64,000 nucleotides of DNA from Methylococcales bacterium (lineage in GTDB: Bacteria > Pseudomonadota > Gammaproteobacteria > Methylococcales > Methylomonadaceae): contig JAPLRZ010000044.1 of the NCBI GenBank assembly GCA_026398895.1, positions 1 to 64,000 of the forward strand, in the 5' to 3' direction. Below are positions 27,230 through 36,334 of this stretch, piece by piece (position 1 is the first letter of the stretch; each line of letters begins with the position of its first letter). The position numbers were made by a program, and so were the translations under genes. The notes beneath the pieces were generated by a model, which ran no database searches, was not told where the DNA came from, and worked only from the letters and a program-made list of their open reading frames with translations.

Positions 27230-28240
27230 TTAGTTAAAAATAGCTTCAAACGAATAGCCGTGTGATTTTAAAATTTCTTTTAATTGTTTTAAGCCGTCCA
27301 TTTGAATTTGTCTAACTCGCTCACGGGTCACGCCTAATTCCTGCGCAACTTGTTCTAATGTTGCATCTTCATAACCGCAAAGTCCATAACGACGGCATAT
27401 CACTTCACGTTGTTTTTCGGGCAGCTCAAACACCCAACCTGTAATATTTTGTTTAATTCCGTATTCCTGCATTCGGTCTTCATGCGACTTACTGGTTTCA
27501 TCGGAAAGTGAATCAACTAAGGGTTTATCAAAATCTTTACCGCTAGGAACATCAACAGAAGTTACCCGTTCATTCAGTTTTAGCATTTTTTCAACTTTAC
27601 TGACGGGCTTATTGAGATGCTCTGCAATATCTAAGGCACTAGGCTCATGATCTAGCGTGTTTGCTAAATAGCGTTGCGCTTTAAGATAAGTATTCATTTC
27701 CTTAACGATGTGTATCGGCAAACGAATGGTGCGTGTTTGATTCATCAGTGCGCGTTCAATAGTTTGGCGTATCCACCAAGTCGCATAGGTTGAAAATCGA
27801 AAACCTTTATCGGGATCAAATTTTTCCACCGCCCGAATTAAACCAAGATTACCTTCTTCAATTAAATCCAATAACGGCAAACCTCTGTTTAAATAACGCC
27901 TAGCAATTTTTACCACCAGTCGCAAATTGCTTTCAATCATTACTTTGCGAGCTTTTTGGTCGCCCAGCAACGCCTTCTTACCATAATGCCTTTCTTGCTC
28001 GGCTGTTAATAATTGTGATCGACACAGTTCATTGAGATAGACACGCGTTGCATCGAATTCCGCACTACTACGCAATTTAATAACAGCAACATCTTCGTTG
28101 TCATCAACATGGTTATAACTGTCACTACTCAGCTTTTCAATAATCACCGAGGCAACATCAAATTCGCCATCGAAAGATAAATCGTCATCAAGTGTCAGCA
28201 CGATGTCGTCATCCGTTGGTTCAATTAATTCTTCAATCAT
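27230..28240 (-). CDS. rpoS: RNA polymerase sigma factor RpoS
   Basis: This 336-residue sigma-70 family factor, for stationary phase and general stress, is close to E. coli RpoS in length (330). An acidic N-terminal segment (1-50) precedes region 1.2 ([20 protein letters not shown]). Region 2 includes [19 protein letters not shown] and [17 protein letters not shown], region 3 [16 protein letters not shown], and region 4.2 the helix-turn-helix [27 protein letters not shown] lies 5 nt before the ATG, a strong site. A single short acidic N-terminus and no region 1.1 of the RpoD type favour RpoS. The paralogue RpoH is excluded by the region 4 sequence. Confidence 0.93.
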   Translation of the reverse strand: MIEELIEPTDDDIVLTLDDDLSFDGEFDVASVIIEKLSSDSYNHVDDNEDVAVIKLRSSAEFDATRVYLNELCRSQLLTAEQERHYGKKALLGDQKARKVMIESNLRLVVKIARRYLNRGLPLLDLIEEGNLGLIRAVEKFDPDKGFRFSTYATWWIRQTIERALMNQTRTIRLPIHIVKEMNTYLKAQRYLANTLDHEPSALDIAEHLNKPVSKVEKMLKLNERVTSVDVPSGKDFDKPLVDSLSDETSKSHEDRMQEYGIKQNITGWVFELPEKQREVICRRYGLCGYEDATLEQVAQELGVTRERVRQIQMDGLKQLKEILKSHGYSFEAIFN

Positions 28241-28847
28241 AATTAACTCCTTAGTTAATCGCTCTTAAGTCGAAGTGGTGTAAGCTTTTAAGTATTGACT
28301 GGTTTACCATTTCTGTTACCGCAATGAGGTGATTTCAGCACCTGAATTTTTGCAATAATTTGAAAATTTCGACTTATGGTCTTTCCATCACGCACAGAGC
28401 AACTATACTTGCGTCTGAGATGTTTGTTTTTTGGTAAATAGTCCCACCCATATCGGCATCCGTACTGTTCACTGAGATGATTTTATTATGTCTGTTGCTC
28501 GCCACAAGCCAGAAATTTTTTTTTGTCTGTCAGTTAAAGCCCTATCCTTAGGATTAACTTTAACATCTTTTTATTATCAATTGAAATAATTGATTTTTTT
28601 TATTTAAGGATGTGATTTTTTACCCAAAAATAGCGGTGCTAACAGAGTGTTATACCTTGAGCTTAGTCATTGAATTATTTGAAATATAGACAAAATGATG
28701 AATTTTAGCTGCGTTGACACGATTGCCATTAAGGAGGACTTAGATGCGCAAGCAGTTGCTTTTTAGCGTACAAGAATAAATAGTGAGTTACCGCGATAAA
28801 GAAAATAGAGGATTAACGAGCTAATAAATTGATTTATAAATAGAAAA
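28241..28847. other. 607-bp intergenic region upstream of rpoS
   Basis: This AT-rich gap holds no recognisable gene. The part next to rpoS (28241-28500) probably carries its promoter and a long untranslated leader, which is common for rpoS. A structured patch at about 28528-28600 has GTTAAAG/CTTTAAC and ATCCT/AGGAT arms, then ATCAATT-GAAAT-AATTGAT followed by T8, which could terminate rightward transcripts. An AAGGAGG ribosome-binding site at 28731 precedes an 11-codon frame (see separate entry). Confidence 0.5.
28744..28779 (+). CDS. Eleven-codon mini-ORF with a strong Shine-Dalgarno sequence
   Basis: AAGGAGG (28731-28737) stands 6 nt before an ATG that opens MRKQLLFSVQE and then TAA. The ribosome site is the best in this gap, yet no longer frame follows and the next gene is on the other strand. 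It may be the 5' stub of a lost gene, a peptide, or chance. Support for a real product is weak. Confidence 0.25.
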   Translation: MRKQLLFSVQE

Positions 28848-29204
28848 CTATTTTTTCAACAACGTTTTTTTGGCTAAATTGATTTTTGCCGCCAAATAAT
28901 CAGAGCCGCCATGATCTGGATGATTTTTTTGAATAAGTTTGCGGTGAGCTTCAGTAATATCTTGTTTAGACGCGCCAACTTTTAAGCCTAATATTTCATA
29001 GGCCTCAGCTTCAGTCATTTTTCCCTTGTTATCAAAACCACCACGTTGTTGTGAGGTTTCTGATTTTTCACCTGTCAACATCATCCAAAAGCTTTGCCAT
29101 TGTGCGCTATTACTTATTTTCCGTAAAAAAGTCCGAAAACCAAAGTAAATCATGGTCATTAGCAATAAAGAGAAAAAAAACCTAATAATCAAAACGCACT
29201 CCAA
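28848..29204 (-). CDS. Membrane-anchored J-domain protein (Pam18/TIM14-like)
   Basis: This 118-residue protein has one N-terminal membrane helix ([19 protein letters not shown]) and a C-terminal J domain (about 65-118). [18 protein letters not shown] is J-domain helix I-II and [17 protein letters not shown] carries the essential HPD that stimulates Hsp70 ATPase. The truncated J domain at the extreme C-terminus after a helix is the layout of mitochondrial Pam18 and bacterial homologues. It probably tethers DnaK to the inner membrane. The gene is divergent from mobB. Confidence 0.85.
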   Translation of the reverse strand: MECVLIIRFFFSLLLMTMIYFGFRTFLRKISNSAQWQSFWMMLTGEKSETSQQRGGFDNKGKMTEAEAYEILGLKVGASKQDITEAHRKLIQKNHPDHGGSDYLAAKINLAKKTLLKK

Positions 29205-29277
29205 GAGTCAATGAATAGTGTCAAGCACAATAATACCTTAGAATAGCCCAGCTAACGATAACCAATTAATCCATTTT

Positions 29278-29796
29278 ATGACCCTGCCCAATGCCCACGT
29301 TCCACTCCTCGGTTTTGCTGCCGCCAGTGGTACGGGAAAAACAACTTTGTTGACCCAGATTATTCCGCTATTAAAAAATCACGGCGTGCGTATTGGTTTG
29401 ATTAAACACAGCCACCATGATTTTGAAATTGACCATCAGGGCAAAGACAGTTATCAGTTGCGCAAAGCGGGAGCTAGTCCTGTTATGCTGGTATCGAATT
29501 ACCGCCGCGCCATCATTACCGAATTAACCCCACATCAAGATTCGTGTTTAGACCAACAGCTAGAGTTTTTCGATCAATCCGAACTGGATTTACTGTTGAT
29601 TGAAGGTTTTAAAACTGAAGCTATTCTAAAAATTGAATTGCACCGCCCCGTACTCAAGCAAGCGTTATTGTATCCGAATGATCCCTATATTATTGCCATA
29701 GCAACCGACAGCCCGCTAACAACGCCCGACTATCTAACCCAGCTTAATCTTAATCAAGCTGAACTTATCGCTGATTTTATTTTGACCCTCTTATGA
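29278..29796 (+). CDS. mobB: MobB, molybdopterin-guanine dinucleotide biosynthesis adaptor
   Basis: This 172-residue GTP-binding P-loop protein helps MobA attach GMP to molybdopterin. Walker A is at the start (AAASGTGKTTLLTQ), followed by RIGLIKHSHHDFEIDHQGKD with the conserved HHDFEID, and LLLIEGFKTE near 115. Its stop overlaps the moeA start by 4 nt. The operon mobB-moeA-prmC suggests molybdoenzymes such as formate dehydrogenase are made, which fits formaldehyde/formate oxidation. Confidence 0.93.
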   Translation: MTLPNAHVPLLGFAAASGTGKTTLLTQIIPLLKNHGVRIGLIKHSHHDFEIDHQGKDSYQLRKAGASPVMLVSNYRRAIITELTPHQDSCLDQQLEFFDQSELDLLLIEGFKTEAILKIELHRPVLKQALLYPNDPYIIAIATDSPLTTPDYLTQLNLNQAELIADFILTLL

Positions 29797-31034
29797 CTGA
29801 TCCTTGTAGCCTAGAAAAAAGCCCTTTGCTCACAGTAAATGACGCACTCGAACGTATTAGTGCAGCAATTCGAGCAATTACTGAGACAGAAACTGTTAAC
29901 CTAAAAAATGCCTTAGGGCGGGTATTAGCCGACACAATTTATTCACCGCTTGCCATTCCTCATGATCGCAACTCAGCAATGGATGGCTATGCGTTTGCCA
30001 GTAGCGATGCACATGAACAGCCTTTTACACTGGAATTAATTGGCATATCGTGGGCAGGTAAACCCTTTCAAGGTCAAATGCAAGCAGGGCAATGTGTGCG
30101 TATTTTCACAGGCGCGGTATTACCCGAACAAACAGATAGCGTCATTATGCAGGAGCATATTCAACTTGATGGTCAAAGCGTGCATTTTCCTGCTGATACT
30201 AAAATTCATCAAAACGTCAGAGCAGTGGGCGAAGATGTTTCACAAGGCAGCTTATTATGTGTTCAGTCCAAAAAATTAACGGCGGTGGATTTGGCGTTAT
30301 TAGCAACTGCTGGTGTGAGTGAGCTAAGGATATACCGCGCTCTTAAGATTGCTATTTTTTCCACAGGGGATGAATTAATCGCCCTAGGACAAACGTTAAC
30401 TACAGGGAAAATTTACGATAGCAACCGCTACCTGTTGACAGCATCACTAAGCGATGCTTGCTATCAAGTCACCGATTTAGGCGTGATTGCCGATAATAAA
30501 CACGCTCTTACTGACGCGTTTACCGCCGCCGCAAAAAACCACGATGTCATCATTAGCACAGGTGGCGCGTCAGTCGGTGATGCGGATTATGTCAAAGAAG
30601 TATTAACCGCCTGTGGCGATGTTAATTTTTGGAAAATTGCCATTAAACCTGGTAAACCACTCACTTTTGGCAACATTGGGGAGTGTTATTTTTTTGGTCT
30701 TCCTGGTAATCCTGTCTCTGCACAAGTAACATTTCAAAAAATAGTTTCCCCTGCGCTAAAGCAACTAACAGGGGCGGCAACTACTCGCCCGTTACAACTC
30801 ATAGCAACCTGTAGCAGTTCACTCAAAAAATCCGCAGGACGGCAAGAATTTCAGCGTGGCATATTCACACAACATGAAAACGGTGATTTTTTCGTTGCTA
30901 GCGCAGGTCAACAAAGTGCGAATATCCTCAGCGCGTTGAGTTTAGCAAATTGTTATATTGTGTTACCTAGTGAATGCCAAGGTGTAGAGGCAAATGATAA
31001 AGTGCTGATTGAACCATTTAGTACATTTTTGTAA
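29793..31034 (+). CDS. moeA: MoeA, molybdenum insertase
   Basis: This 413-residue protein (E. coli 411) inserts molybdate into adenylated molybdopterin. The N-terminal signature is RVLADTIYSPLAIPHDRNSA then MDGYAF. The MoaB-like domain has IFSTGDELIALGQ and STGGASVGDADYVKE. The end of the domain is KPGKPLTFGNIG and GLPGNPVSAQVTF. It overlaps mobB by 4 nt and prmC by 1 nt (TAATG). Confidence 0.96.
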   Translation: MTDPCSLEKSPLLTVNDALERISAAIRAITETETVNLKNALGRVLADTIYSPLAIPHDRNSAMDGYAFASSDAHEQPFTLELIGISWAGKPFQGQMQAGQCVRIFTGAVLPEQTDSVIMQEHIQLDGQSVHFPADTKIHQNVRAVGEDVSQGSLLCVQSKKLTAVDLALLATAGVSELRIYRALKIAIFSTGDELIALGQTLTTGKIYDSNRYLLTASLSDACYQVTDLGVIADNKHALTDAFTAAAKNHDVIISTGGASVGDADYVKEVLTACGDVNFWKIAIKPGKPLTFGNIGECYFFGLPGNPVSAQVTFQKIVSPALKQLTGAATTRPLQLIATCSSSLKKSAGRQEFQRGIFTQHENGDFFVASAGQQSANILSALSLANCYIVLPSECQGVEANDKVLIEPFSTFL

Positions 31035-31951
31035 TGCTAAAAACCTTCATGCCCACTATAAAAAACCTATTAGCAAACGCCGCTAACATCTTAACAAATC
31101 ATTCTGACTCCCCGTTATTAGATGCCGAGATACTACTGGGTTTTGTACTGAGTAAACCTAGAACTTATCTACGCGCATGGTGTGATAACACCCTAACAGA
31201 GCAGCAAATCAAAGCCTTTGAAGCATTGATTAAACAACGCGAACAAGGCATTCCGATTGCCTACCTCACAGGTACTCGCGAATTCTGGTCTAGGGATTTT
31301 GCTGTCACGTTCGATGTATTAATCCCCAGACCCGACACCGAATTATTGATTGAATTGAGTTTAGAATTAATTCCTAAAAATCACGCTGTGAAACTCATTG
31401 ATTTAGGCACAGGCTCAGGCATTATTGCAGTGACACTGGCGGCAGAACGTCCTAACGCTCAGGTTATCGCAGTTGATGCCAGCTTAGCGGCGTTAAACGT
31501 TGCTAAGCACAACGCCGAGCAGCATCAACTTACTAACATTGAATTTTATCAAAGCGATTGGTTTTGCAGTGTGCCAAATGAGCTGTTTGATTTAGTCATC
31601 AGCAACCCGCCTTATATTGATCCAGAGGATGAACATTTACAGCAAGGCGATGTACGCTTTGAACCCAAAAGCGCGTTAATTGCTGATAATCAAGGTTTAA
31701 GCGATATTGAAATTATCGCCGATAAAGCGCGGTACTATTTAAAACCTCAGGGACATTTATTAATCGAACATGGCTATAATCAAGCCCCACAAGTACAAGC
31801 CATTTTTAACGCACTGGCTTATGATAAAGTGCAATCCTATCGAGATTTATCGGGACAGCTCCGCGTTACCTACGGAAAAAATCATAAAAATAAAAACGCA
31901 AAAATGCACGTTAAAAAAGCCAATACGTTATGCAAGTTCATCCTAAGCTAA
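31034..31951 (+). CDS. prmC: PrmC/HemK peptide chain release factor glutamine methyltransferase
   Basis: This enzyme methylates the Gln of the GGQ motif in release factors RF1 and RF2. The 305-residue protein has the SAM site LIDLGTGSGIIAVTLAAERP (about 115), the substrate motif SNPPYIDPED (about 190), and EPKSALIADNQGL. It is some 25 residues longer than E. coli PrmC (277) because of a basic C-terminal tail (HKNKNAKMHVKKANTL). A second ATG six codons in (31049) is an equally good start. It is the last gene of the mobB operon. 31952-32142 holds no gene. Confidence 0.94.
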   Translation: MLKTFMPTIKNLLANAANILTNHSDSPLLDAEILLGFVLSKPRTYLRAWCDNTLTEQQIKAFEALIKQREQGIPIAYLTGTREFWSRDFAVTFDVLIPRPDTELLIELSLELIPKNHAVKLIDLGTGSGIIAVTLAAERPNAQVIAVDASLAALNVAKHNAEQHQLTNIEFYQSDWFCSVPNELFDLVISNPPYIDPEDEHLQQGDVRFEPKSALIADNQGLSDIEIIADKARYYLKPQGHLLIEHGYNQAPQVQAIFNALAYDKVQSYRDLSGQLRVTYGKNHKNKNAKMHVKKANTLCKFILS

Positions 31952-32142
31952 CCGCACTCAGCACAAATTAGCCCCTGAAAAGCATGAAATCGGCACGCGC
32001 AACACTCAAAAAATCGAACGCAAAAACGTAAACTTTAGAACGTGAATCAAGTCGCATTATTCTGGCTGGCTGAACGTAGCCTCGATTTTCAAATGAATAT
32101 CCTTTGATGCAATGGAATCAAAAATCATGATTTTTGACTTCG

Positions 32143-33474
32143 CTATCGCCGATTACGTCTACGCCAAACCCAAAATCCTGTGGCGAGTAGCAACACGGGT
32201 AACATAATCAAAAAGCCAAAGCTAATCACCGCGATTGCCGTATTGCTCAATTGCAAACTAGCATCTGGCGTAGTTTTAGCGGGTATATCAATAAAATTAT
32301 CATCATGAATGAGCCAATTGATAATCCGTAAACCCATATCTACATTGCCATTAACAAAGTAAGTGTTGGATAAAAAATCACCATCACCCACTACGACGAT
32401 GCGTTGTTGCGTGTCTTTATTAATATCACGCGTTAGCGCGTAAGCAAAATTTAACGGCCCTGCTTTTTCAACCCCACCCGCATCAAAGCGGATTTTTCCT
32501 GAGACTGGGCTGGTTTCTGTCCATGATTGTTTGGCACTGCTAAGCAAAGCGGTACTTTCAAATGGGCTAGTAGGCTCTACTTCCAACGCTGATACGGTAG
32601 GATAGACGGTAATGGTTTGAAAACCTTTGGTAATCGGGTGCTTGCTGTATTCACTGGCAAGCACAAAACTGGGATCATCAATACCGTACAGCTTTGATTG
32701 TCCATCGACCAACGTTCCTGCCAGTACTCGAATCCCCAAATAATCTAATAACGGTGTGAGTTGGCTATTATTGGGATCAGTCAATAATAATAAATTGCCG
32801 CCTTTATCGAGGTATTGCTTAATCAAGGTCAATTCGCCATTCATCAACGCCACAGCGGGCGCGGAAATAACCAATAAACTAGAATTATCGGGTATCGTCT
32901 GCACTGTGGCTAGATTAAGCGATTGCGCTTTGATCTTGCGCTGGTCTAGTGTTTTACCCAATGTGCCTAAGTCAAAATTGGCAATACCTGTGGCAGCCCG
33001 TTCGCCATGACCTGATAAAAACGATACCCAACGTTCATTGGCATTAACCAATTGCAATAAGGCATTAGTCAATGGCGCTTCATCAATCAAAATTAAGCGT
33101 TCCACACGTCCTTGATATTCCACAAGTATGACACCTTCTGAACCAATATTTAGCTCGCGGGTTTTTTCGGGGATGGACGCAGGATCGATAAATGTTAAAC
33201 TAATATCGGCTTTATAAACCCGATAACGGTCAATAAGTTGTTCTATTTGCCGCCTTAAGCCAATATCTTTTTTAATATAAGCCGTTATTTGCAATTTATC
33301 AGGTAAGGTAGCGATTATTTTTTGTGAAGCTTCTGATAAAGTATTACTGGCATTACCCGTAATATCGGCTTGCCAGGTAAAATGATGCGTTAAAGCAGCC
33401 AAACCACCTAATATACTTACCAAAATCAGGGTAAGTAATGAATTTTTTAAATGCGGTGATAGTTTTATTTTCAT
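32143..33474 (-). CDS. Gld-like ABC transporter auxiliary protein (GldG type)
   Basis: This 443-residue protein has N- and C-terminal membrane helices (LTLILVSILGGLAALTHHF; IAVISFGFLIMLPVLLLATG) and a large extracytoplasmic domain resembling the GldG/intraflagellar-transport fold family. Motifs seen are LSEASQKIIATLPDKLQITA, VSFLSGHGERA and YLDKGGNLLLLTDPN. It overlaps the permease by 4 nt and belongs to a three-gene exporter (ATPase, permease, auxiliary). In Flavobacterium the GldAFG exporter is tied to gliding, but homologues occur in many non-gliding bacteria with unknown substrate. Confidence 0.85.
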   Translation of the reverse strand: MKIKLSPHLKNSLLTLILVSILGGLAALTHHFTWQADITGNASNTLSEASQKIIATLPDKLQITAYIKKDIGLRRQIEQLIDRYRVYKADISLTFIDPASIPEKTRELNIGSEGVILVEYQGRVERLILIDEAPLTNALLQLVNANERWVSFLSGHGERAATGIANFDLGTLGKTLDQRKIKAQSLNLATVQTIPDNSSLLVISAPAVALMNGELTLIKQYLDKGGNLLLLTDPNNSQLTPLLDYLGIRVLAGTLVDGQSKLYGIDDPSFVLASEYSKHPITKGFQTITVYPTVSALEVEPTSPFESTALLSSAKQSWTETSPVSGKIRFDAGGVEKAGPLNFAYALTRDINKDTQQRIVVVGDGDFLSNTYFVNGNVDMGLRIINWLIHDDNFIDIPAKTTPDASLQLSNTAIAVISFGFLIMLPVLLLATGFWVWRRRNRR

Positions 33475-34229
33475 TTTTGTAAGTGTTCCTTATCCAAACG
33501 ACGAATACTGAGCATAATAAAAAAGCTAATAAATATTAGAAAATAACTAATATCCAGCGTATTAATCAGCCCGCTTTGAATATTTTGAAAATGCCGCAAA
33601 ATCGATAAATATTTAAACAATTCACTAGGCTTATCGGTTAAACCAGTAGACCAGTCCAATATCCATAACAAAAATATCGCACCAAATGCCGAAGTTGCCG
33701 CTACAGTTGGACTTTCTGCCACACAGGACATATATAATCCTATTGAACTAAATGCCCCTGTCAATAATAACAATGCTAATATATTGGCAAATACTTTGGC
33801 AAAATCCAGTGTACCGCCCATTAATAATGATAATGGCATTATCGTTATTAATAACACTATTAAGGCAGACAAGCCAAAACTACCTAGGTATTTACCGATA
33901 ATAATTTCAGTATTGGATAAGGGTGCAGACAATAACAGCGATAAGGTTTTATTACGGCGTTCTTCACAAATCAGGCGCATGGTTAATAATGGCGTAACCA
34001 ATAAAAAAATAATACCTGCAATACCAAATAAGGGTGTGACAGTTATATCAGTCAAACTAGGCGCATTATCCATCGTGGCTAATTGCGGTTGAATCATGAT
34101 AAAAGTTTCAACCTGCTTTAAAAATAAAAATGCCAAAATGAATTGCAAAATGGCTAATATCGTCCACGCCAGCGGTGATAAAAATTGGGTTTTAAACTCA
34201 CGGGCGGCTATTACTAAGATCATATTCAT
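33471..34229 (-). CDS. ABC-2 type transporter permease (GldF-like)
   Basis: This 252-residue inner-membrane protein has six predicted helices. It begins VIAAREFKTQFLSPLAWTIL, the usual ABC-2 start, and contains LRLICEERRNKTLSLLLSAP with the conserved E-R-x-x-x-T-L cytoplasmic loop, then ITEIIIGKYLG-type coupling sequence (NTEIIIGKYLGSFGLSALI). Its neighbours are the ATPase upstream and the GldG-like protein downstream. A REP palindrome lies in the gap before it. Confidence 0.88.
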   Translation of the reverse strand: MNMILVIAAREFKTQFLSPLAWTILAILQFILAFLFLKQVETFIMIQPQLATMDNAPSLTDITVTPLFGIAGIIFLLVTPLLTMRLICEERRNKTLSLLLSAPLSNTEIIIGKYLGSFGLSALIVLLITIMPLSLLMGGTLDFAKVFANILALLLLTGAFSSIGLYMSCVAESPTVAATSAFGAIFLLWILDWSTGLTDKPSELFKYLSILRHFQNIQSGLINTLDISYFLIFISFFIMLSIRRLDKEHLQK

Positions 34230-34245
34230 AAATCACCAATTAAAT

Positions 34246-34279
34246 ATGACTGCCAGTTCTTTAAAGAATTGGCAGTCAT
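34246..34279. repeat. REP-like palindrome between transporter genes
   Basis: ATGACTGCCAGTTCTTT and AAAGAATTGGCAGTCAT form 17-bp arms with one G-T type mismatch. It is the same core as at 17504-17536 and within 45332-45433. It touches the stop codon of the ATPase gene and sits between it and the permease, where it may set the relative levels of the two messages. Confidence 0.85.
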
Positions 34280-34998
34280 TACTGAGCCTGCATGAGGTCA
34301 ATAAAAATAGTTTCCAACGATTTTTCGGCAGGTAATTCGTCAATACGCGCATTTAATACGCAAGCCCCTTGCTGAATAATCATCACATCAGTACACACTT
34401 CTTGAACTTCCGACAAAATATGGGTGGAAAAAATCACGCCATGCTCTTGTCCCAACTCGCGTATCAAACGACGAATTTCTATGATTTGTAGAGGATCAAG
34501 CCCCACAGTTGGTTCATCCAGCACAATCACATCAGGATTATGGACGATTGCTTGAGCAATACCGACCCGCTGTTGAAAGCCTTTAGATAACACGCCAATC
34601 AGACGATTAGCAACTTCGCTTAAGCCACACCGCTGCTCGGCAAGTTGCACCGCCGCTGTAATGTCCGCTTTTGGCACACCATGCAGCTGAGCGCAATAAC
34701 GTAAAAACTCATCAACGCTCAACTCTTTGTAAAGCGGCGGCGTATCAGGAACATAACCTAAACTACGTTTAGCTAATTTAGGCTGGGTGAGCATATCAAA
34801 ACCGTTAATCAAAATCTCGCCACTGCTAGGCGCGAGATTACCGCACAGCATCTGCAAGGTGGTGGTTTTACCCGCACCATTCGTGCCTAAAAAACCTAAA
34901 ATTTGCCCTCTCGCTAAACTAAAACTCACCTTATTAACCGCACAGTGTTTGCCATAATAGCGAGTGAGCTGTTTCGCACTAATCAATACCGTCATCAT
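34279..34998 (-). CDS. ABC transporter ATP-binding protein (GldA-like)
   Basis: This 239-residue ATPase energises the adjacent ABC-2 permease. Walker A is GTNGAGKTTTLQM (near 37), the signature is VLSKGFQQRVGIAQAI (a variant of LSGGQ, as in ABC-2 exporters), Walker B is VIVLDEPTVGLDP, and the switch is FSTHILSEV. The start overlaps the hflD stop as ATGA (34995-34998). Confidence 0.93.
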   Translation of the reverse strand: MMTVLISAKQLTRYYGKHCAVNKVSFSLARGQILGFLGTNGAGKTTTLQMLCGNLAPSSGEILINGFDMLTQPKLAKRSLGYVPDTPPLYKELSVDEFLRYCAQLHGVPKADITAAVQLAEQRCGLSEVANRLIGVLSKGFQQRVGIAQAIVHNPDVIVLDEPTVGLDPLQIIEIRRLIRELGQEHGVIFSTHILSEVQEVCTDVMIIQQGACVLNARIDELPAEKSLETIFIDLMQAQ

Positions 34999-35621
34999 TG
35001 CACCTGTTTTAATAACTGTTGTAATTCGGTTTGCATTTTTTTACGGTAAAACAAAAACTTCCAGCGCGTACCACCACATTGCCGCCATAACAGTGCGGAG
35101 CGTATCCCTGCTAATAAACAAGCGCGTATTTTATTGGCAATATCAGTTCTCCCTAAATAATCGGGATTACCATTGACCATAATTCTAGGTTGTAGGGTGC
35201 TGAGGGTAGACTGATAAACATCAGCCAAATTGGCAAGCACATTTTCATGCAGCAAACCAAACTGTTCAGATTGCGCTTGGGCTTTCATAATGCCAATTTG
35301 AATGGTGCTGAGCATTTGCGGCTTCTTGGCTAACTGATTTTCCAGAAAAACCAAAGACGCACAATAACGCGCTTGTTGGGAATCAGTGATTTTATAGCCT
35401 GTGATTTGTTCATCCAGTTGTTTTAATCCCAGCTTTAAATTATCCAGCCCACCATAAATATCCAGCACAGAGGCGGAATCAATTTTTAAAATACTGGAAA
35501 TCATTGTTTCCAGTGCTATGGTATCCGCCTTACCTGTAGTAGCGAGTTGCTGAACTAGGGTTGCTGCTTGTGTAATACCTGCTAAGGCGATAGTTTGATT
35601 GGTGATGGTTTGAAGTTGCAT
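34995..35621 (-). CDS. hflD: HflD homologue
   Basis: This 208-residue all-helical protein matches HflD (YcfC), which in E. coli affects lambda lysogenisation by interacting with CII. IALAGITQAATLVQQLATTG near the start and VYGGLDNLKLGL-like text (DIYGGLDNLKLGLKQLDEQ) are typical, as are RTDIANKIRACLLAGIRSAL and LWRQCGGTRWKFLFYRKKM at the end. HflD is peripheral on the inner membrane. In most relatives it lies between mnmA and purB; here it heads a transporter operon instead. Confidence 0.92.
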   Translation of the reverse strand: MQLQTITNQTIALAGITQAATLVQQLATTGKADTIALETMISSILKIDSASVLDIYGGLDNLKLGLKQLDEQITGYKITDSQQARYCASLVFLENQLAKKPQMLSTIQIGIMKAQAQSEQFGLLHENVLANLADVYQSTLSTLQPRIMVNGNPDYLGRTDIANKIRACLLAGIRSALLWRQCGGTRWKFLFYRKKMQTELQQLLKQVQ

Positions 35622-35685
35622 AGAATCTCGATATGTTCAAATACTTGGGTTAAATCAATGGCTAAGTTTGGCAAGGGTATAGTTA

Positions 35686-35970
35686 TTACAATTGTTTCAT
35701 TGCTGTTTTATAAACATCATTTCTCTCTCGCTTACCAATTGCCACTATCAATATAACCACCTCTTGTTCACGCACTTCATAAACCAATCGATAACCTGCT
35801 TTACGCAATTTTATTTTGTAACAGTTTTTCATGCCGCTGAGTCTGGCACTTTCAATACACGGATTTTCTTTTAAAGTGCGTAACTTTTTAGCAAACTGTT
35901 CACGAATCGCAGGTTCAAGATCATGCCATTCTTGCAATGCTTGTTCTTTGAAACGAAGTTTAAAGCTCAT
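35686..35970 (-). CDS. RelE/ParE-superfamily toxin
   Basis: This probable ribosome-dependent mRNA interferase has 94 residues when started at the ATG at 35970 (SFKLRFKEQALQEWHDL), four codons inside the longest frame. KLRKAGYRLVYEVREQEVVI and GKRERNDVYKTA hold the conserved Arg, Tyr and Lys residues of the RelE active site. The start lies inside the antitoxin gene end (11-nt overlap), the typical antitoxin-first order. It is of the StbE/RelE branch. Confidence 0.9.
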   Translation of the reverse strand: MSFKLRFKEQALQEWHDLEPAIREQFAKKLRTLKENPCIESARLSGMKNCYKIKLRKAGYRLVYEVREQEVVILIVAIGKRERNDVYKTAMKQL

Positions 35971-36208
35971 CCCACGCCACATCTACTTCCGCTTGAGATT
36001 TTCTCGATTCAACAATAGCGGCTAATTCCATATCTTCCAGCTTATCCATTAGCGTTTCAAACGTCCGTGCTGGAATACAATAAAACGCAGGCTCATCGTG
36101 ATCCAAAATAGCGACAGGAAAACCATCTCCCGCCGCCACGATAGCCAATGGGTCATTCTTGAGTTCTAAAAGACTGGCTGCGGTTTCGCTCAGTATGGTG
36201 CTAGGCAT
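35960..36208 (-). CDS. Phd/YefM (StbD-like) antitoxin
   Basis: This 82-residue antitoxin precedes the RelE-type toxin. The N-terminal DNA-binding half has ILSETAASLLELKNDPLAIV and GFPVAILDHDEPAFYCIPA, the pattern of StbD and other Phd/YefM antitoxins. The acidic C-terminal half (LEDMELAAIVESRKSQ) would wrap the toxin. Such proteins usually repress their own promoter, here expected in 36209-36240. Confidence 0.9.
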   Translation of the reverse strand: MPSTILSETAASLLELKNDPLAIVAAGDGFPVAILDHDEPAFYCIPARTFETLMDKLEDMELAAIVESRKSQAEVDVAWDEL

Positions 36209-36236
36209 TTTATGACTCCTTGAGATGGGATTTTAA

Positions 36237-36269
36237 TGTAGGTCGGGTTAGCGATAGCGTAACCCGACA
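36237..36269 (+). repeat. Palindromic repeat, copy right of the toxin-antitoxin pair
   Basis: TCGGGTTAGCG-ATA-CGTAACCCGA-like palindrome (36243-36267), preceded by TGTAGG. An inverted copy with one changed arm base pair lies at 37317-37347, on the other side of the PLD-like gene. GGGTTAGCGATAGCGTAACCC is a common dispersed repeat of this type. Confidence 0.8.
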
Positions 36270-36334
36270 ATATTGCTACAGTGTTGTTTTGATTAATCAG
36301 TACGGGATTTTTAACACAATGGTATGAATTAGAT

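Noticed and set aside
35971-35982. Toxin start at 35982
   Set aside because: The ATG four codons downstream (35970) fits the RelE family N-terminus better; the extra MWRG is not conserved in my recollection.
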